Shown here: positions 11,348-21,257 of the stretch, one piece after another
Layout of the letters: the number at the start of each line of letters is the position of its first letter
How positions within the stretch are numbered: position 1 is the first letter of the stretch
Source: Staphylococcus schweitzeri
GTDB taxonomy: Bacteria; Bacillota; Bacilli; Staphylococcales; Staphylococcaceae
Length of the DNA: 64,000 nucleotides
Direction of reading: 5' to 3'
NCBI RefSeq assembly: GCF_002902405.1
Contig: NZ_PPQS01000051.1
Span: forward strand, 150,347-214,346
Position numbers and translations under genes: made by a program
The notes under the pieces: model-generated
Seen by the model: only the letters and a program-made list of their open reading frames with translations
Told to the model about the DNA's origin: nothing
Database searches by the model: none

Positions 11348-11454
11348 TATTATAACTATTTTTATTATCAAATATTTTTATGTTTGATGTTATAATATGA
11401 ATAATACAAAATGTGAATCATAATTAGTTAATTAATCAAGGGGTGGGGTTCACC

Positions 11455-12282
11455 ATGACAGTTGCAGAAAAAAAAGAATGGTACCTAGAATATGAGATTG
11501 AAATTAACAGACCTGGTCTATTAGGCGATGTATCTAGTTTATTAGGTATGTTAGGTATAAGTATAGTTACAATTAATGGTGTAGATCAAGGTAAACGAGG
11601 CCTTTTAATTAAGACAGATAATCTTGAAAAAGTTGAACGTTTTGAACAAATAGCTCGTAGTATTGACGAAATCGAAATTACAAAATTAAAAAAGCCGGAA
11701 CTTAGAGATCGGCTTGCTGTTAGACATGGTAGATATATTGAACAAGACGCTAAAGATAAGAAAACGTTTAGATTTGAGCGTGAAGATTTAGGATTACTCG
11801 TAGATTTTTTAGCGGAGCTATTTAAAGAAGAAGGCCATAAATTAATTGGAATTAGAGGTATGCCTAGAGTAGGTAAAACAGAATCGATAGTAGCTGGAAG
11901 TGTTTGTGCGCATAAAAGATGGTTATTTATAAGTTCTACTTTAATTAAACAAACGGTGCGTAGCTCACTTATTAAGGGAGAGTATGACGCGAACCATGTT
12001 TATATTATTGACGGCGCTGTTACTGCAAGAGAGTCAAACCCAAAACACCAAGAATTAGTTAACGAAGTTATGACATTGCCATCAATCAAAGTTGTTGAAC
12101 ATCCTGATTTATTTGTTGAAACAAGTACATGTACTATGGATGATTTTGACTATATTATTGAATTGAGAGAAAATGAAAATCAAGAAATACATTACGAAGA
12201 AATGAAAAAGCAAACAGTTCAAAGTAAAAATAATTTAGATTTTGGCGATCCATTTGGTGGTGGATTTGGTTTCTTCGAGTAA
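11455..12282 (+). CDS. DUF3388 protein (YmfK type): ACT-like domain plus P-loop
   Basis: A 275-residue protein of unknown function, conserved in the ymf cluster of Bacillus and staphylococci. Residues 5-80 look like an ACT regulatory domain (EIEINRPGLLGDVSSLLGML, then a VTINGVDQGKRGLLIKT strand). A nucleotide-binding loop GMPRVGKTES lies at about residues 137-146, and the C-terminus is Gly/Phe-rich. The ATG at 11455 follows an AAGGGGTGGGG ribosome binding site. Together these suggest a ligand-sensing NTPase, but this is inference and no reaction can be stated. Confidence 0.82.
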   Translation: MTVAEKKEWYLEYEIEINRPGLLGDVSSLLGMLGISIVTINGVDQGKRGLLIKTDNLEKVERFEQIARSIDEIEITKLKKPELRDRLAVRHGRYIEQDAKDKKTFRFEREDLGLLVDFLAELFKEEGHKLIGIRGMPRVGKTESIVAGSVCAHKRWLFISSTLIKQTVRSSLIKGEYDANHVYIIDGAVTARESNPKHQELVNEVMTLPSIKVVEHPDLFVETSTCTMDDFDYIIELRENENQEIHYEEMKKQTVQSKNNLDFGDPFGGGFGFFE

Positions 12283-12306
12283 TTGTTATTGTAAGGAGGC
12301 TATGAA

Positions 12307-12699
12307 TTGAAAACAGTCGGTGAAGCACTTAAAGGTAGACGTGAGCGGTTAGGTATGACATTGACAGAATTAGAGCAGCGAACTGGTATAAAACGAGAAA
12401 TGTTAGTACATATCGAAAATAATGACTTCGATCAACTACCTAATAAAAATTATAGTGAAGGTTTTATAAGGAAATATGCCAGTGTTGTTAATATTGAACC
12501 TAACCAATTAGTTCAAGCTCATCAAGATGAGATTCCATCAAACCAAGCCGAATGGGATGAAGTTATAACAGTTTTCAATAGCAATAAAGATTTAGATTAT
12601 AAAAGTAAATCTAAAGAGCCATTACAATTATTAGTTATCATGGGTATTACAGTTTTAATAACTTTAATGTTATGGATTTTGTTAGTGTTAATTTTTTAA
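12307..12699 (+). CDS. RodZ-like membrane-anchored HTH protein (YmfM type)
   Basis: A 130-residue protein. The N-terminal HTH domain is of RodZ type (VGEALKGRRERLGMTLTELE, then RKYASVVNIEPNQLV), and a single transmembrane helix lies at about 107-129. It lacks the periplasmic beta-domain of E. coli RodZ, as is normal for staphylococci. RodZ homologues link MreB or cell-wall machinery to the membrane; in cocci without MreB the role is less clear. The start is TTG at 12307 behind TAAGGAGG, 24 bases after the DUF3388 gene and 31 before pgsA. Confidence 0.87.
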   Translation: MKTVGEALKGRRERLGMTLTELEQRTGIKREMLVHIENNDFDQLPNKNYSEGFIRKYASVVNIEPNQLVQAHQDEIPSNQAEWDEVITVFNSNKDLDYKSKSKEPLQLLVIMGITVLITLMLWILLVLIF

Positions 12700-12721
12700 A
12701 ATATATATTAGTGAGAAATGA

Positions 12722-13309
<588 letters not shown>

Positions 13310-13323
13310 ATATATAATAATCT

Positions 13324-13360
13324 AACTAGGTTTCATTTTAATATGAAATCTAGTTTTTTA
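13324..13360 (+). terminator. Rho-independent terminator after pgsA
   Basis: A 13-bp stem (AACTAGGTTTCAT with ATGAAATCTAGTT, one G-U pair) is followed by a T run. It lies 15 bases after the pgsA stop codon. Confidence 0.85.
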
Positions 13361-13549
13361 AATCTCATTTTTAGAAAATCGCATCTTAGTTGTTTATAAT
13401 GAGTATATTGTAAATCACCTATAGATAATAAAGAGATGAACTTTTTTAATGAAGATTTTACAATACTCAAATAATTAATTCATTCATAATCTTACTAGCT
13501 TTAAAATAGACAAAAAACTTTTATTATTTTATATTCGAGGGGGATAAAA

Positions 13550-14701
13550 ATGTCGATTTCAATTATAGCAGTGGGTTCGGAGTTGCTTTTGGGGCAAATT
13601 GCGAATACAAATGGACAATATCTATCAAAAGTATTCAATGAAATAGGACAACACGTATTAGAACATATTGTAATTGGTGATAATGAAGAACGTTTAGAAT
13701 CCACAGTTCGTCGAGCGATGGAAAAATATGACACTGTGATTTTAACAGGCGGATTAGGTCCTACTAAAGATGATTTAACAAAACATACTGTTGCTAAAGT
13801 CTTAGGTAAAGAATTAGTTATTGATGACCCGTCTTTAAAATATATTGAAAGCTATTTTAAAGACCAGGGGCAAGAAATGACAGCAAATAATAGACAACAG
13901 GCATTAGTGATTGAAGGATCGACTGTTTTAGCTAATCATCATGGTATGGCACCTGGAATGATGGTTAAGTATGAAAATAAGCACATCATATTGCTTCCGG
14001 GGCCACCAAAAGAAATGCAACCTATGGTTAAAAATGAATTATTGCCTCATTTTATTAATGATAGTAGCATTATACATTCAGAGTTACTGAGATTTGCTGG
14101 AATTGGTGAATCTAAAGTAGAGACACTGTTAATGGATCTGATTGATAATCAAACTAATCCTACGATTGCGCCTTTAGCAGGCAGTCATGAAGTATATATT
14201 AGATTAACTGCGAGTGCAGATTCTAAAGCACAAGCGTTAAAATTAATCGAACCAATTAAGAAAGAAATTTTAAATCGTATAGGAACTTATTATTATGGTT
14301 CAGATGATATCTTAATTGAAGAAGCGGTTATGAATGTAATTCAGCAACCTTTTGCGATTTATGATGGTATCACGAATGGTGCTTTATATTCTCGCTTAAA
14401 AGAAGCAGACTCAAATGGGGTATTAAAAGGTATGATAAACCATTCTGACTGCTTTATAGAAAGTGAGAAGCCTATACATCAACAATTAGATGACGCATCT
14501 CAATTTGTTACGAAACTTTTTAATGTTTCAACAGCGATTATTTTGCTTGAGTATGATAATACTGTATATTTAGCATACTTTGATAAACAGCAATTAATGG
14601 TTGATCATTTTAAAATGTCAAAATCTAGAAATTTATTGAAGAACAGAAGTCAAAATTATGCACTTATAAGATTATTAAATTGGCAACGAACACAAAAATA
14701 A
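13550..14701 (+). CDS. cinA: CinA family competence/damage-inducible protein
   Basis: A 383-residue CinA. The N-terminal molybdopterin-binding-like (COG1058) domain shows SIIAVGSELLLGQIANTNG and GGLGPTKDD, and is a pyrophosphatase acting on ADP-ribose-like substrates in characterised homologues. The C-terminal region (about 255-380) corresponds to the NMN deamidase domain but is short and divergent, without the well-conserved GGL/Tyr-rich core, so deamidase activity is doubtful. The start is ATG at 13550 with GAGGGGG upstream. It lies before recA, the order seen in many Firmicutes, but recA here also has its own promoter. Confidence 0.92.
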   Translation: MSISIIAVGSELLLGQIANTNGQYLSKVFNEIGQHVLEHIVIGDNEERLESTVRRAMEKYDTVILTGGLGPTKDDLTKHTVAKVLGKELVIDDPSLKYIESYFKDQGQEMTANNRQQALVIEGSTVLANHHGMAPGMMVKYENKHIILLPGPPKEMQPMVKNELLPHFINDSSIIHSELLRFAGIGESKVETLLMDLIDNQTNPTIAPLAGSHEVYIRLTASADSKAQALKLIEPIKKEILNRIGTYYYGSDDILIEEAVMNVIQQPFAIYDGITNGALYSRLKEADSNGVLKGMINHSDCFIESEKPIHQQLDDASQFVTKLFNVSTAIILLEYDNTVYLAYFDKQQLMVDHFKMSKSRNLLKNRSQNYALIRLLNWQRTQK

Positions 14702-14766
14702 TTTTGTTTTTGTTATATTTATAAGTACGTTTGTTCGATTTTGCGATTTAAAAACAACAAATTACA

Positions 14767-14780
14767 CGAACAAATATTCG
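14767..14780. promoter_or_regulatory. LexA (SOS) box upstream of recA
   Basis: CGAACAAATATTCG matches the Gram-positive LexA consensus (CGAAC-N4-GTTCG) at nine of ten defined positions and is nearly palindromic. It ends 8 bases before the -35 element, where LexA would block recA transcription until DNA damage. A second CGAAC half-site lies on the other strand at about 14731-14736. Confidence 0.8.
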
Positions 14781-14788
14781 CAAAACAC

Positions 14789-14817
14789 TTGTAATTTAGT
14801 TTGAATACTTGTATAGT
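14789..14817 (+). promoter_or_regulatory. Probable recA promoter
   Basis: TTGTAA (14789-14794) and TATAGT (14812-14817) are separated by 17 bases and lie just after the LexA box and about 50 bases before the recA start. Confidence 0.65.
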
Positions 14818-14865
14818 ATTGTTAAGATAATTAAAAGATAGCAATTTCAATTAGGAGGTCTCGCT

Positions 14866-15909
14866 TTGGATAACGAACGTCAAAAAGCTTTAGATACAGT
14901 AATTAAAAATATGGAGAAATCTTTCGGTAAAGGTGCCGTGATGAAGTTAGGCGATAATATAGGTCGTCGAGTTTCTACAACATCAACTGGATCAGTTACA
15001 CTTGATAACGCATTAGGCGTAGGTGGCTATCCAAAAGGGCGAATTATTGAAATATATGGACCTGAAAGTTCTGGTAAGACAACAGTAGCACTTCATGCTA
15101 TTGCAGAAGTGCAAAGTAATGGAGGAGTTGCTGCATTTATCGATGCCGAACATGCATTAGATCCAGAATATGCACAAGCTTTAGGGGTAGATATTGATAA
15201 TTTGTACTTATCTCAACCTGACCATGGTGAACAAGGGCTTGAAATCGCAGAAGCATTTGTTAGAAGTGGTGCGGTAGATATCGTAGTTGTAGACTCTGTT
15301 GCTGCTTTAACACCTAAAGCTGAAATTGAAGGTGAAATGGGAGATACTCATGTCGGTTTACAAGCACGTTTAATGTCACAAGCATTACGTAAACTATCTG
15401 GTGCTATCTCTAAATCAAACACGACTGCTATTTTTATTAACCAAATTCGTGAAAAAGTCGGCGTTATGTTTGGGAATCCAGAGACTACACCTGGTGGACG
15501 CGCACTAAAATTCTATAGCTCAGTTAGATTAGAAGTACGCCGTGCAGAACAACTTAAACAAGGTCAAGAAATAGTTGGTAATAGAACAAAGATTAAAGTT
15601 GTTAAAAATAAAGTAGCACCTCCATTTAGAGTGGCAGAAGTTGATATTATGTATGGCCAAGGTATTTCTAAAGAAGGTGAACTTATTGATTTAGGTGTTG
15701 AAAATGACATCGTTGATAAGTCTGGTGCTTGGTACTCATATAATGGTGAAAGAATGGGCCAAGGTAAAGAAAATGTTAAAATGTACTTGAAAGAAAATCC
15801 TCAAATTAAAGAAGAAATTGATCGCAAGTTACGAGAAAAACTTGGAATTTCTGATGGTGATGTTGAAGAGGTTGAAGACGCGCCAAAATCTTTATTTGAT
15901 GAAGAATAG
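14866..15909 (+). CDS. recA: Recombinase A
   Basis: A 347-residue RecA, which forms filaments on single-stranded DNA, pairs homologous DNA and activates LexA self-cleavage. Walker A GPESSGKT lies at residues 65-72 and Walker B is VDIVVVDSV. The conserved L1 ([11 protein letters not shown]) and L2 ([18 protein letters not shown]) DNA-binding loops are intact, and the tail is acidic ([14 protein letters not shown]). The start is TTG at 14866 with TTAGGAGGT 7 bases upstream, as in other staphylococci. It is regulated through the upstream LexA box and ends at a long hairpin terminator. Confidence 0.98.
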   Translation: MDNERQKALDTVIKNMEKSFGKGAVMKLGDNIGRRVSTTSTGSVTLDNALGVGGYPKGRIIEIYGPESSGKTTVALHAIAEVQSNGGVAAFIDAEHALDPEYAQALGVDIDNLYLSQPDHGEQGLEIAEAFVRSGAVDIVVVDSVAALTPKAEIEGEMGDTHVGLQARLMSQALRKLSGAISKSNTTAIFINQIREKVGVMFGNPETTPGGRALKFYSSVRLEVRRAEQLKQGQEIVGNRTKIKVVKNKVAPPFRVAEVDIMYGQGISKEGELIDLGVENDIVDKSGAWYSYNGERMGQGKENVKMYLKENPQIKEEIDRKLREKLGISDGDVEEVEDAPKSLFDEE

Positions 15910-15949
15910 ATTTAACCAATTTTATATGTAAAGCTGTATTAAATCATAC

Positions 15950-16039
15950 CCTTATAGATTTGATTAAAAAAGTGTTATCTAAAAGTAGAATTCCAATACT
16001 ATTTCTTAACACACAAAATCAAATCTATAAGGTTTTTTT
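15950..16039 (+). terminator. Long nested terminator after recA
   Basis: A perfect 16-bp outer stem (CCTTATAGATTTGATT with its complement at 16017-16032) encloses about 51 bases that contain a second inverted repeat (GTGTTA/TAACAC). Seven T's follow. It is unusually long for a simple terminator. The remainder of the 493-base gap to rny is A/T-rich with a promoter near its end and no coding signal. Confidence 0.8.
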
Positions 16040-16288
16040 GTAACTTTTTTAAGTCTCTAGCTCATTTATGATAGATAAATAGTTTAAAGATAATGCTAAA
16101 CCGAAATTGTTAAAAACTTATTTTTAGATTCTTCATCAATATAATTAAGTTTGAAACTGTATGGCATTTATTAAAGATAAATTTAGCAATTAGTACATAC
16201 GAAGATACTTGATTTGTTAAAATGATTCAAATTTTTAGAAAATAGTAGAAATAGCAATCAATATAGTGCAAAAGTGCAAATTGATAAC

Positions 16289-16318
16289 TTGACACTTATC
16301 TCCTATAAACCGTACAAT
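16289..16318 (+). promoter_or_regulatory. Probable rny promoter
   Basis: A consensus TTGACA (16289-16294) and TACAAT (16313-16318) are separated by 18 bases, about 85 bases upstream of the rny start codon. Confidence 0.65.
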
Positions 16319-16402
16319 TAATTTGTATGATTTATATATAATTTCATAAAGTCATATTGAATTTCATATACAGAGCAAACCCTAGAAAAAGGAGGTGTTT
16401 GT

Positions 16403-17962
16403 GTGAATTTATTAAGCCTCCTACTCATTTTGCTGGGGATCATTCTAGGAGTTGTTGGAGGGTATGTTGTTGCCCGAAATTTGTTGCTTCAAAAGCAAAC
16501 ACAAGCTAGACAAACTGCCGAAGATATTGTAAATCAAGCACATAAAGAAGCTGACAATATCAAAAAAGAGAAATTACTTGAGGCAAAAGAAGAAAACCAA
16601 ATCCTAAGAGAACAAACTGAAGCAGAACTTCGTGAAAGACGAAGTGAACTTCAAAGACAAGAAACCCGACTTCTTCAAAAAGAAGAAAACTTAGAGCGTA
16701 AATCTGATCTATTAGATAAAAAAGATGAGATTTTAGAGCAAAAAGAATCAAAAATTGAAGAAAAACAACAACAAGTAGATGCAAAAGAGAGTAGTGTTCA
16801 AACATTAATAATGAAGCATGAACAAGAATTAGAACGCATCTCCGGTCTCACTCAAGAAGAAGCAATTAATGAGCAACTTCAAAGAGTTGAGGAAGAACTG
16901 TCACAAGATATTGCAGTACTTGTTAAAGAAAAAGAAAAAGAAGCTAAAGAAAAAGTTGATAAAACAGCAAAAGAATTATTAGCTACAGCAGTACAAAGAT
17001 TAGCAGCAGATCACACAAGTGAATCAACGGTATCAGTAGTTAACTTGCCAAATGATGAGATGAAAGGTCGAATCATTGGACGTGAGGGACGAAATATCCG
17101 TACGCTTGAAACTTTAACTGGCATAGACTTAATTATTGATGATACACCAGAAGCAGTTATTTTATCTGGTTTTGATCCAATACGAAGAGAAATTGCTAGA
17201 ACAGCACTTGTTAACTTAGTATCTGATGGACGAATCCATCCAGGTAGAATCGAAGATATGGTTGAAAAAGCGAGAAAAGAAGTAGACGATATCATCAGAG
17301 AAGCAGGTGAACAAGCTACATTTGAGGTTAATGCGCATAATATGCATCCTGACTTAGTTAAAATTGTAGGTCGTTTAAACTATCGTACAAGTTACGGTCA
17401 AAATGTACTTAAACATTCAATCGAAGTTGCGCATCTTGCTAGTATGTTAGCTGCTGAACTAGGTGAAGATGAAACATTAGCGAAACGAGCTGGACTTTTA
17501 CATGATGTTGGTAAAGCAATTGATCATGAAGTAGAAGGTAGTCATGTTGAAATTGGTGTAGAATTGGCTAAAAAATATGGTGAAAATGAAACAGTAATTA
17601 ATGCAATTCACTCTCATCATGGTGATGTTGAGCCTACATCTATCATATCTATCCTTGTTGCTGCAGCAGATGCCTTATCTGCGGCACGTCCAGGCGCAAG
17701 AAAAGAAACATTAGAGAATTATATTCGTCGATTAGAACGTTTAGAAACGTTATCAGAAAGTTATGATGGTGTAGAAAAAGCATTTGCAATTCAGGCAGGT
17801 AGAGAAATCCGTGTGATTGTATCTCCTGAAGAAATTGATGATTTAAAATCTTATCGTTTGGCTAGAGATATTAAAAATCAAATTGAAGATGAATTACAAT
17901 ATCCTGGTCATATCAAGGTGACAGTTGTTCGAGAGACTAGAGCAATAGAGTATGCAAAATAA
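16403..17962 (+). CDS. rny: Ribonuclease Y
   Basis: A 519-residue membrane-anchored endoribonuclease that starts bulk and specific mRNA decay in Firmicutes. An N-terminal transmembrane helix (about 1-24) is followed by a long charged coiled coil (about 30-200, rich in E/K/Q), a KH domain (about 205-270, [15 protein letters not shown]) and an HD domain with the metal motif HDVGKA near residue 369. The GTG start at 16403 follows a near-perfect AAGGAGGTG site. It lies in the same region as ymdB and ricA; RicA is a known RNase Y specificity partner in Bacillus. Confidence 0.97.
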   Translation: MNLLSLLLILLGIILGVVGGYVVARNLLLQKQTQARQTAEDIVNQAHKEADNIKKEKLLEAKEENQILREQTEAELRERRSELQRQETRLLQKEENLERKSDLLDKKDEILEQKESKIEEKQQQVDAKESSVQTLIMKHEQELERISGLTQEEAINEQLQRVEEELSQDIAVLVKEKEKEAKEKVDKTAKELLATAVQRLAADHTSESTVSVVNLPNDEMKGRIIGREGRNIRTLETLTGIDLIIDDTPEAVILSGFDPIRREIARTALVNLVSDGRIHPGRIEDMVEKARKEVDDIIREAGEQATFEVNAHNMHPDLVKIVGRLNYRTSYGQNVLKHSIEVAHLASMLAAELGEDETLAKRAGLLHDVGKAIDHEVEGSHVEIGVELAKKYGENETVINAIHSHHGDVEPTSIISILVAAADALSAARPGARKETLENYIRRLERLETLSESYDGVEKAFAIQAGREIRVIVSPEEIDDLKSYRLARDIKNQIEDELQYPGHIKVTVVRETRAIEYAK

Positions 17963-17971
17963 TTTTTGTCT

Positions 17972-18002
17972 CCCTCACATATTTAAGTGAGGGGGCTTTT
18001 TT
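17972..18002 (+). terminator. Rho-independent terminator after rny
   Basis: A 7-bp GC-rich stem CCCTCAC/GTGAGGG with an 8-base loop is followed by GGC and six T's. Confidence 0.9.
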
Positions 18003-18090
18003 AATGCACTTTTATAGAGGATAAATCTTTATTTATTAACTGTATTTATATTATGTAAACCATAGGTGGTTATAAATCTATGCATTAATA

Positions 18091-18123
18091 TAAAAAAGAA
18101 GTGAAGATGACATGCATCTTCAC
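18091..18123 (-). terminator. Terminator for the minus-strand gene at 18156-18371
   Basis: A perfect 9-bp stem (GTGAAGATG/CATCTTCAC, 5-base loop) is followed, reading leftward, by TTCTTTTTTA. It lies about 30 bases beyond that gene's stop codon. Confidence 0.75.
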
Positions 18124-18155
18124 TCCTGTATTTTCAGTAAGGACTCTTTGATGGA

Positions 18156-18371
18156 TTATTTTAATTGTAAATCCGTTTTCTTTAGTTCTTTAATTACTTC
18201 AGCAGTATCATAGCAGTTTGTTGCGATAGTTGAGTATCTTTCTGCTAAACGATATGCATTAATATATAGCTTTAAACTATCTTTTGCAATATCTTCTGCT
18301 TCTTCAGATTTAGATGGATTAGCCATAACGACTAATTCTGCAAATTTTTCTGGATCAATATTAATAGACAT
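18156..18371 (-). CDS. Small conserved hypothetical protein
   Basis: A 71-residue soluble, probably helical protein, acidic at the N-terminus, with no signal peptide or membrane segment. I recognise no domain. It is the only minus-strand gene between rpsO and the glutathione peroxidase gene. It has an AGGAGT ribosome binding site, its own terminator and a separate upstream promoter region, so it is an independent unit between rny and ymdB. Codon use matches its neighbours, which supports a real gene. Confidence 0.75.
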   Translation of the reverse strand: MSINIDPEKFAELVVMANPSKSEEAEDIAKDSLKLYINAYRLAERYSTIATNCYDTAEVIKELKKTDLQLK

Positions 18372-18544
18372 GTATTTATTTACAACTCCTATTTATTTTG
18401 ATGACTTTATACTAACATATTGAGGTTTTTCAACAAAGTAAAGTCCCTTTATAAAAGTTAAAAAATAATTCAAAGAATTTAATATTTACTTTAAATATTA
18501 GAACGTATGAATTAAACTAGTACTTATGAGAGGATGAACTGAAC

Positions 18545-19336
18545 ATGAGAATAATGTTTATAGGGGATATCGTAGGTAAAATTGGAAGAGATGCAATTGA
18601 AACTTATATTCCTCAACTGAAACAAAAATATAGACCGACCGTAACAATTGTTAATGCTGAAAATGCAGCACATGGGAAAGGTTTGACTGAAAAAATTTAC
18701 AAGCAATTACTAAGAAATGGCGTAGATTTCATGACGATGGGTAATCATACATATGGTCAAAGAGAAATTTATGATTTTATAGATGAAGCGAAGCGCTTAG
18801 TAAGACCAGCCAATTTTCCGGAAGAAGCTCCAGGAGTTGGTATGCGATTTATTCAAATTAATGATATAAAATTAGCTGTAATTAATTTGCAAGGGCGTGC
18901 ATTTATGCCTGATATTGATGATCCATTTAAAAAAGCTAATCAATTGATTAAAGAAGCACAAGCAGTTACACCATATATATTTGTCGATTTTCATGCAGAA
19001 ACAACTTCAGAAAAGTATGCAATGGGTTGGCATCTAGATGGAAGAGCGAGTGCTGTTGTCGGAACCCATACACATATCCAAACTGCAGATGAACGTATTT
19101 TGCCAAATGGAACTGGATATATAACAGATGTAGGAATGACAGGATTTTACGATGGTATTTTAGGAATTAATAAAACAGAAGTTATCGAACGTTTTATAAC
19201 AAGTTTACCTCAAAGACACGTTGTTCCAAATGAGGGAAGAAGTGTTTTATCAGGTATAATTATTGATTTAGATAAAGAAGGTAAAACAAAACATATTGAA
19301 CGTATACTAATTAATGAAGATCATCCATTAAAATAA
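18545..19336 (+). CDS. ymdB: YmdB-type metallophosphoesterase
   Basis: A 263-residue phosphodiesterase of the calcineurin-like YmdB family. Metal ligands are spread along FIGDIVGKIGRDA (Asp at residue 8), NAENAAHGKG (Glu/Asn near 40), GNHTYGQREI (Asn/His near 67), VDFHAETTSEK and GTHTHIQTADE. Bacillus YmdB hydrolyses 2',3'-cyclic nucleotides and affects biofilm gene expression. It commonly neighbours rny, as here. The start is ATG at 18545 behind GAGAGGATGAA. Confidence 0.93.
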   Translation: MRIMFIGDIVGKIGRDAIETYIPQLKQKYRPTVTIVNAENAAHGKGLTEKIYKQLLRNGVDFMTMGNHTYGQREIYDFIDEAKRLVRPANFPEEAPGVGMRFIQINDIKLAVINLQGRAFMPDIDDPFKKANQLIKEAQAVTPYIFVDFHAETTSEKYAMGWHLDGRASAVVGTHTHIQTADERILPNGTGYITDVGMTGFYDGILGINKTEVIERFITSLPQRHVVPNEGRSVLSGIIIDLDKEGKTKHIERILINEDHPLK

Positions 19337-19418
19337 ATATATTTTATATTAAGTTTCAAAAATGATTTAAATCTATAAAAATGAGATATATCGTCCATTA
19401 GTATGAATTTAATATAGT

Positions 19419-19454
19419 ACCACTGTTTACATAGTAAATCGGTGGTTCTTTTTG
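19419..19454 (+). terminator. Rho-independent terminator between ymdB and korA
   Basis: The stem ACCACTGTTTAC/GTAAATCGGTGGT has one small mismatch region and a 3-base loop, and is followed by TTCTTTTTG. Confidence 0.8.
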
Positions 19455-19496
19455 TTATCATTTAGTATGAAATATATCCATAGGAGGCATATAACT

Positions 19497-21257
19497 ATGA
19501 AACCACAACTATCGTGGAAAGTTGGCGGACAACAAGGTGAAGGTATTGAATCGACAGGTGAAATCTTCGCTACGGCTATGAATAGAAAAGGATATTATTT
19601 ATATGGATATAGACATTTTTCAAGTCGTATCAAAGGCGGACATACAAATAATAAAATTAGAGTTTCAACAACACCTGTTCATGCAATCAGTGATAATTTA
19701 GATATATTGATTGCTTTTGATCAAGAAACAATTGATGTTAATCATCATGAGATGAGAGAAGATAGCATTATTTTGGTTGATGCCAAGGCTAAGCCGGTTA
19801 AGCCTGAAGGCTGTCTTGCTCAACTTATTGAGTTACCTTTCACTGCTACTGCTAAAGAATTAGGTACGGCATTAATGAAAAATATGGTTGCAATTGGAGC
19901 AACAAGTGCATTGATGAACTTAAATACAGACACTTTTGAATCACTAATTAAAAACATGTTTTCTAAAAAAGGTGATAAAGTAGTTGAAGTAAACATACAA
20001 GCATTGAACGAAGGTTATCAGTTAATGCAATCATACCTACCAGAGATTACCGGTGATTTTGAATTGGATTCAACTGATGCAGAACCTCATTTATATATGA
20101 TTGGAAATGATGCTATTGGGTTAGGTGCCATAGCTGCTGGTTCTCAATTTATGGCTGCATATCCTATCACACCAGCTTCTGAAATAATGGAATATATGAT
20201 TGCGAATATGCCTAAAGTGAACGGAGCTGTTATTCAAACTGAAGATGAAATAGCTGCTGCAACTATGGCTATTGGGGCTAATTATGGTGGTGTTAGAGCA
20301 TTTACAGCTAGTGCTGGTCCAGGTCTATCATTGATGATGGAGGCAATAGGATTGTCTGGAATGACTGAAACCCCGTTAGTTATTATTAATACCCAACGTG
20401 GGGGGCCTTCTACTGGTTTACCAACTAAACAAGAGCAGTCAGATTTAATGCAAATGATTTATGGAACACATGGAGATATTCCTAAAATTGTAGTCGCACC
20501 AACTGATGCTGAAGATGCATTTTACTTAACAATTGAGGCATTTAATTTAGCTGAAGAATATCAATGTCCAGTAATTGTTTTAAGTGACCTACAATTATCT
20601 TTAGGTAAACAAACAGTTGAAAAATTAGATTATAATCGTATAGAAATTAAACGCGGGTTATTGATTCAATCTAATATTGAGCGTGATGAAGATGATAAAG
20701 GTTATTTCAAGCGTTATGCATTAACTACAAATGGTGTTTCACCAAGACCAATCCCGGGAGTAAAAGGTGGAATTCATCATATTACTGGTGTCGAACACAA
20801 TAATGAAGGGAAACCGAGTGAGTCGGCATTAAATAGAAAACAACAAATGGATAAACGAATGAAAAAAACAGAACATTTATTAATTGAATCACCAGTTGAG
20901 GCAGACATACAACATGATGATGCTGATATTCTATATATTGGCTTCATATCAACAAAAGGTGCAATCCATGAAGGTAGTAAACGTTTAAATCAATTAGGTA
21001 TAAAAGTTAATACATTGCAAATAAGACAGTTACATCCATTCCCAACCAATGTAATCCAAGAAGCTGCTGACAAAGCTAAAAAAGTTGTTGTTGTGGAACA
21101 TAATTATCAAGGTCAATTAGCAAGTATTATTAAAATGAATGTCAATATTCATGATAAATTGGAAAATTATACAAAATATGATGGTACACCTTTTTTACCA
21201 CATGAAATTGAAGAAAAAGGAAAAGAAATTGCTACAGAAATAAAGGAGATGGTATAA
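19497..21257 (+). CDS. korA: 2-oxoacid:acceptor oxidoreductase, fused gamma/alpha subunit
   Basis: A 586-residue subunit of a thiamine-diphosphate and iron-sulfur enzyme that oxidises 2-oxoacids (probably 2-oxoglutarate) to the acyl-CoA, reducing ferredoxin. The N-terminal gamma domain (about 5-190, VGGQQGEGIESTG) is fused to the alpha domain (about 200-580) with the AAYPITPASEIMEYM and TASAGPGLSLMMEAIG motifs. The ATG at 19497 follows TAGGAGG and is preferred over the longer frame beginning at 19452. It is adjacent to the beta subunit with no gap. Substrate specificity is inferred from family naming only. Confidence 0.92.
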   Translation: MKPQLSWKVGGQQGEGIESTGEIFATAMNRKGYYLYGYRHFSSRIKGGHTNNKIRVSTTPVHAISDNLDILIAFDQETIDVNHHEMREDSIILVDAKAKPVKPEGCLAQLIELPFTATAKELGTALMKNMVAIGATSALMNLNTDTFESLIKNMFSKKGDKVVEVNIQALNEGYQLMQSYLPEITGDFELDSTDAEPHLYMIGNDAIGLGAIAAGSQFMAAYPITPASEIMEYMIANMPKVNGAVIQTEDEIAAATMAIGANYGGVRAFTASAGPGLSLMMEAIGLSGMTETPLVIINTQRGGPSTGLPTKQEQSDLMQMIYGTHGDIPKIVVAPTDAEDAFYLTIEAFNLAEEYQCPVIVLSDLQLSLGKQTVEKLDYNRIEIKRGLLIQSNIERDEDDKGYFKRYALTTNGVSPRPIPGVKGGIHHITGVEHNNEGKPSESALNRKQQMDKRMKKTEHLLIESPVEADIQHDDADILYIGFISTKGAIHEGSKRLNQLGIKVNTLQIRQLHPFPTNVIQEAADKAKKVVVVEHNYQGQLASIIKMNVNIHDKLENYTKYDGTPFLPHEIEEKGKEIATEIKEMV

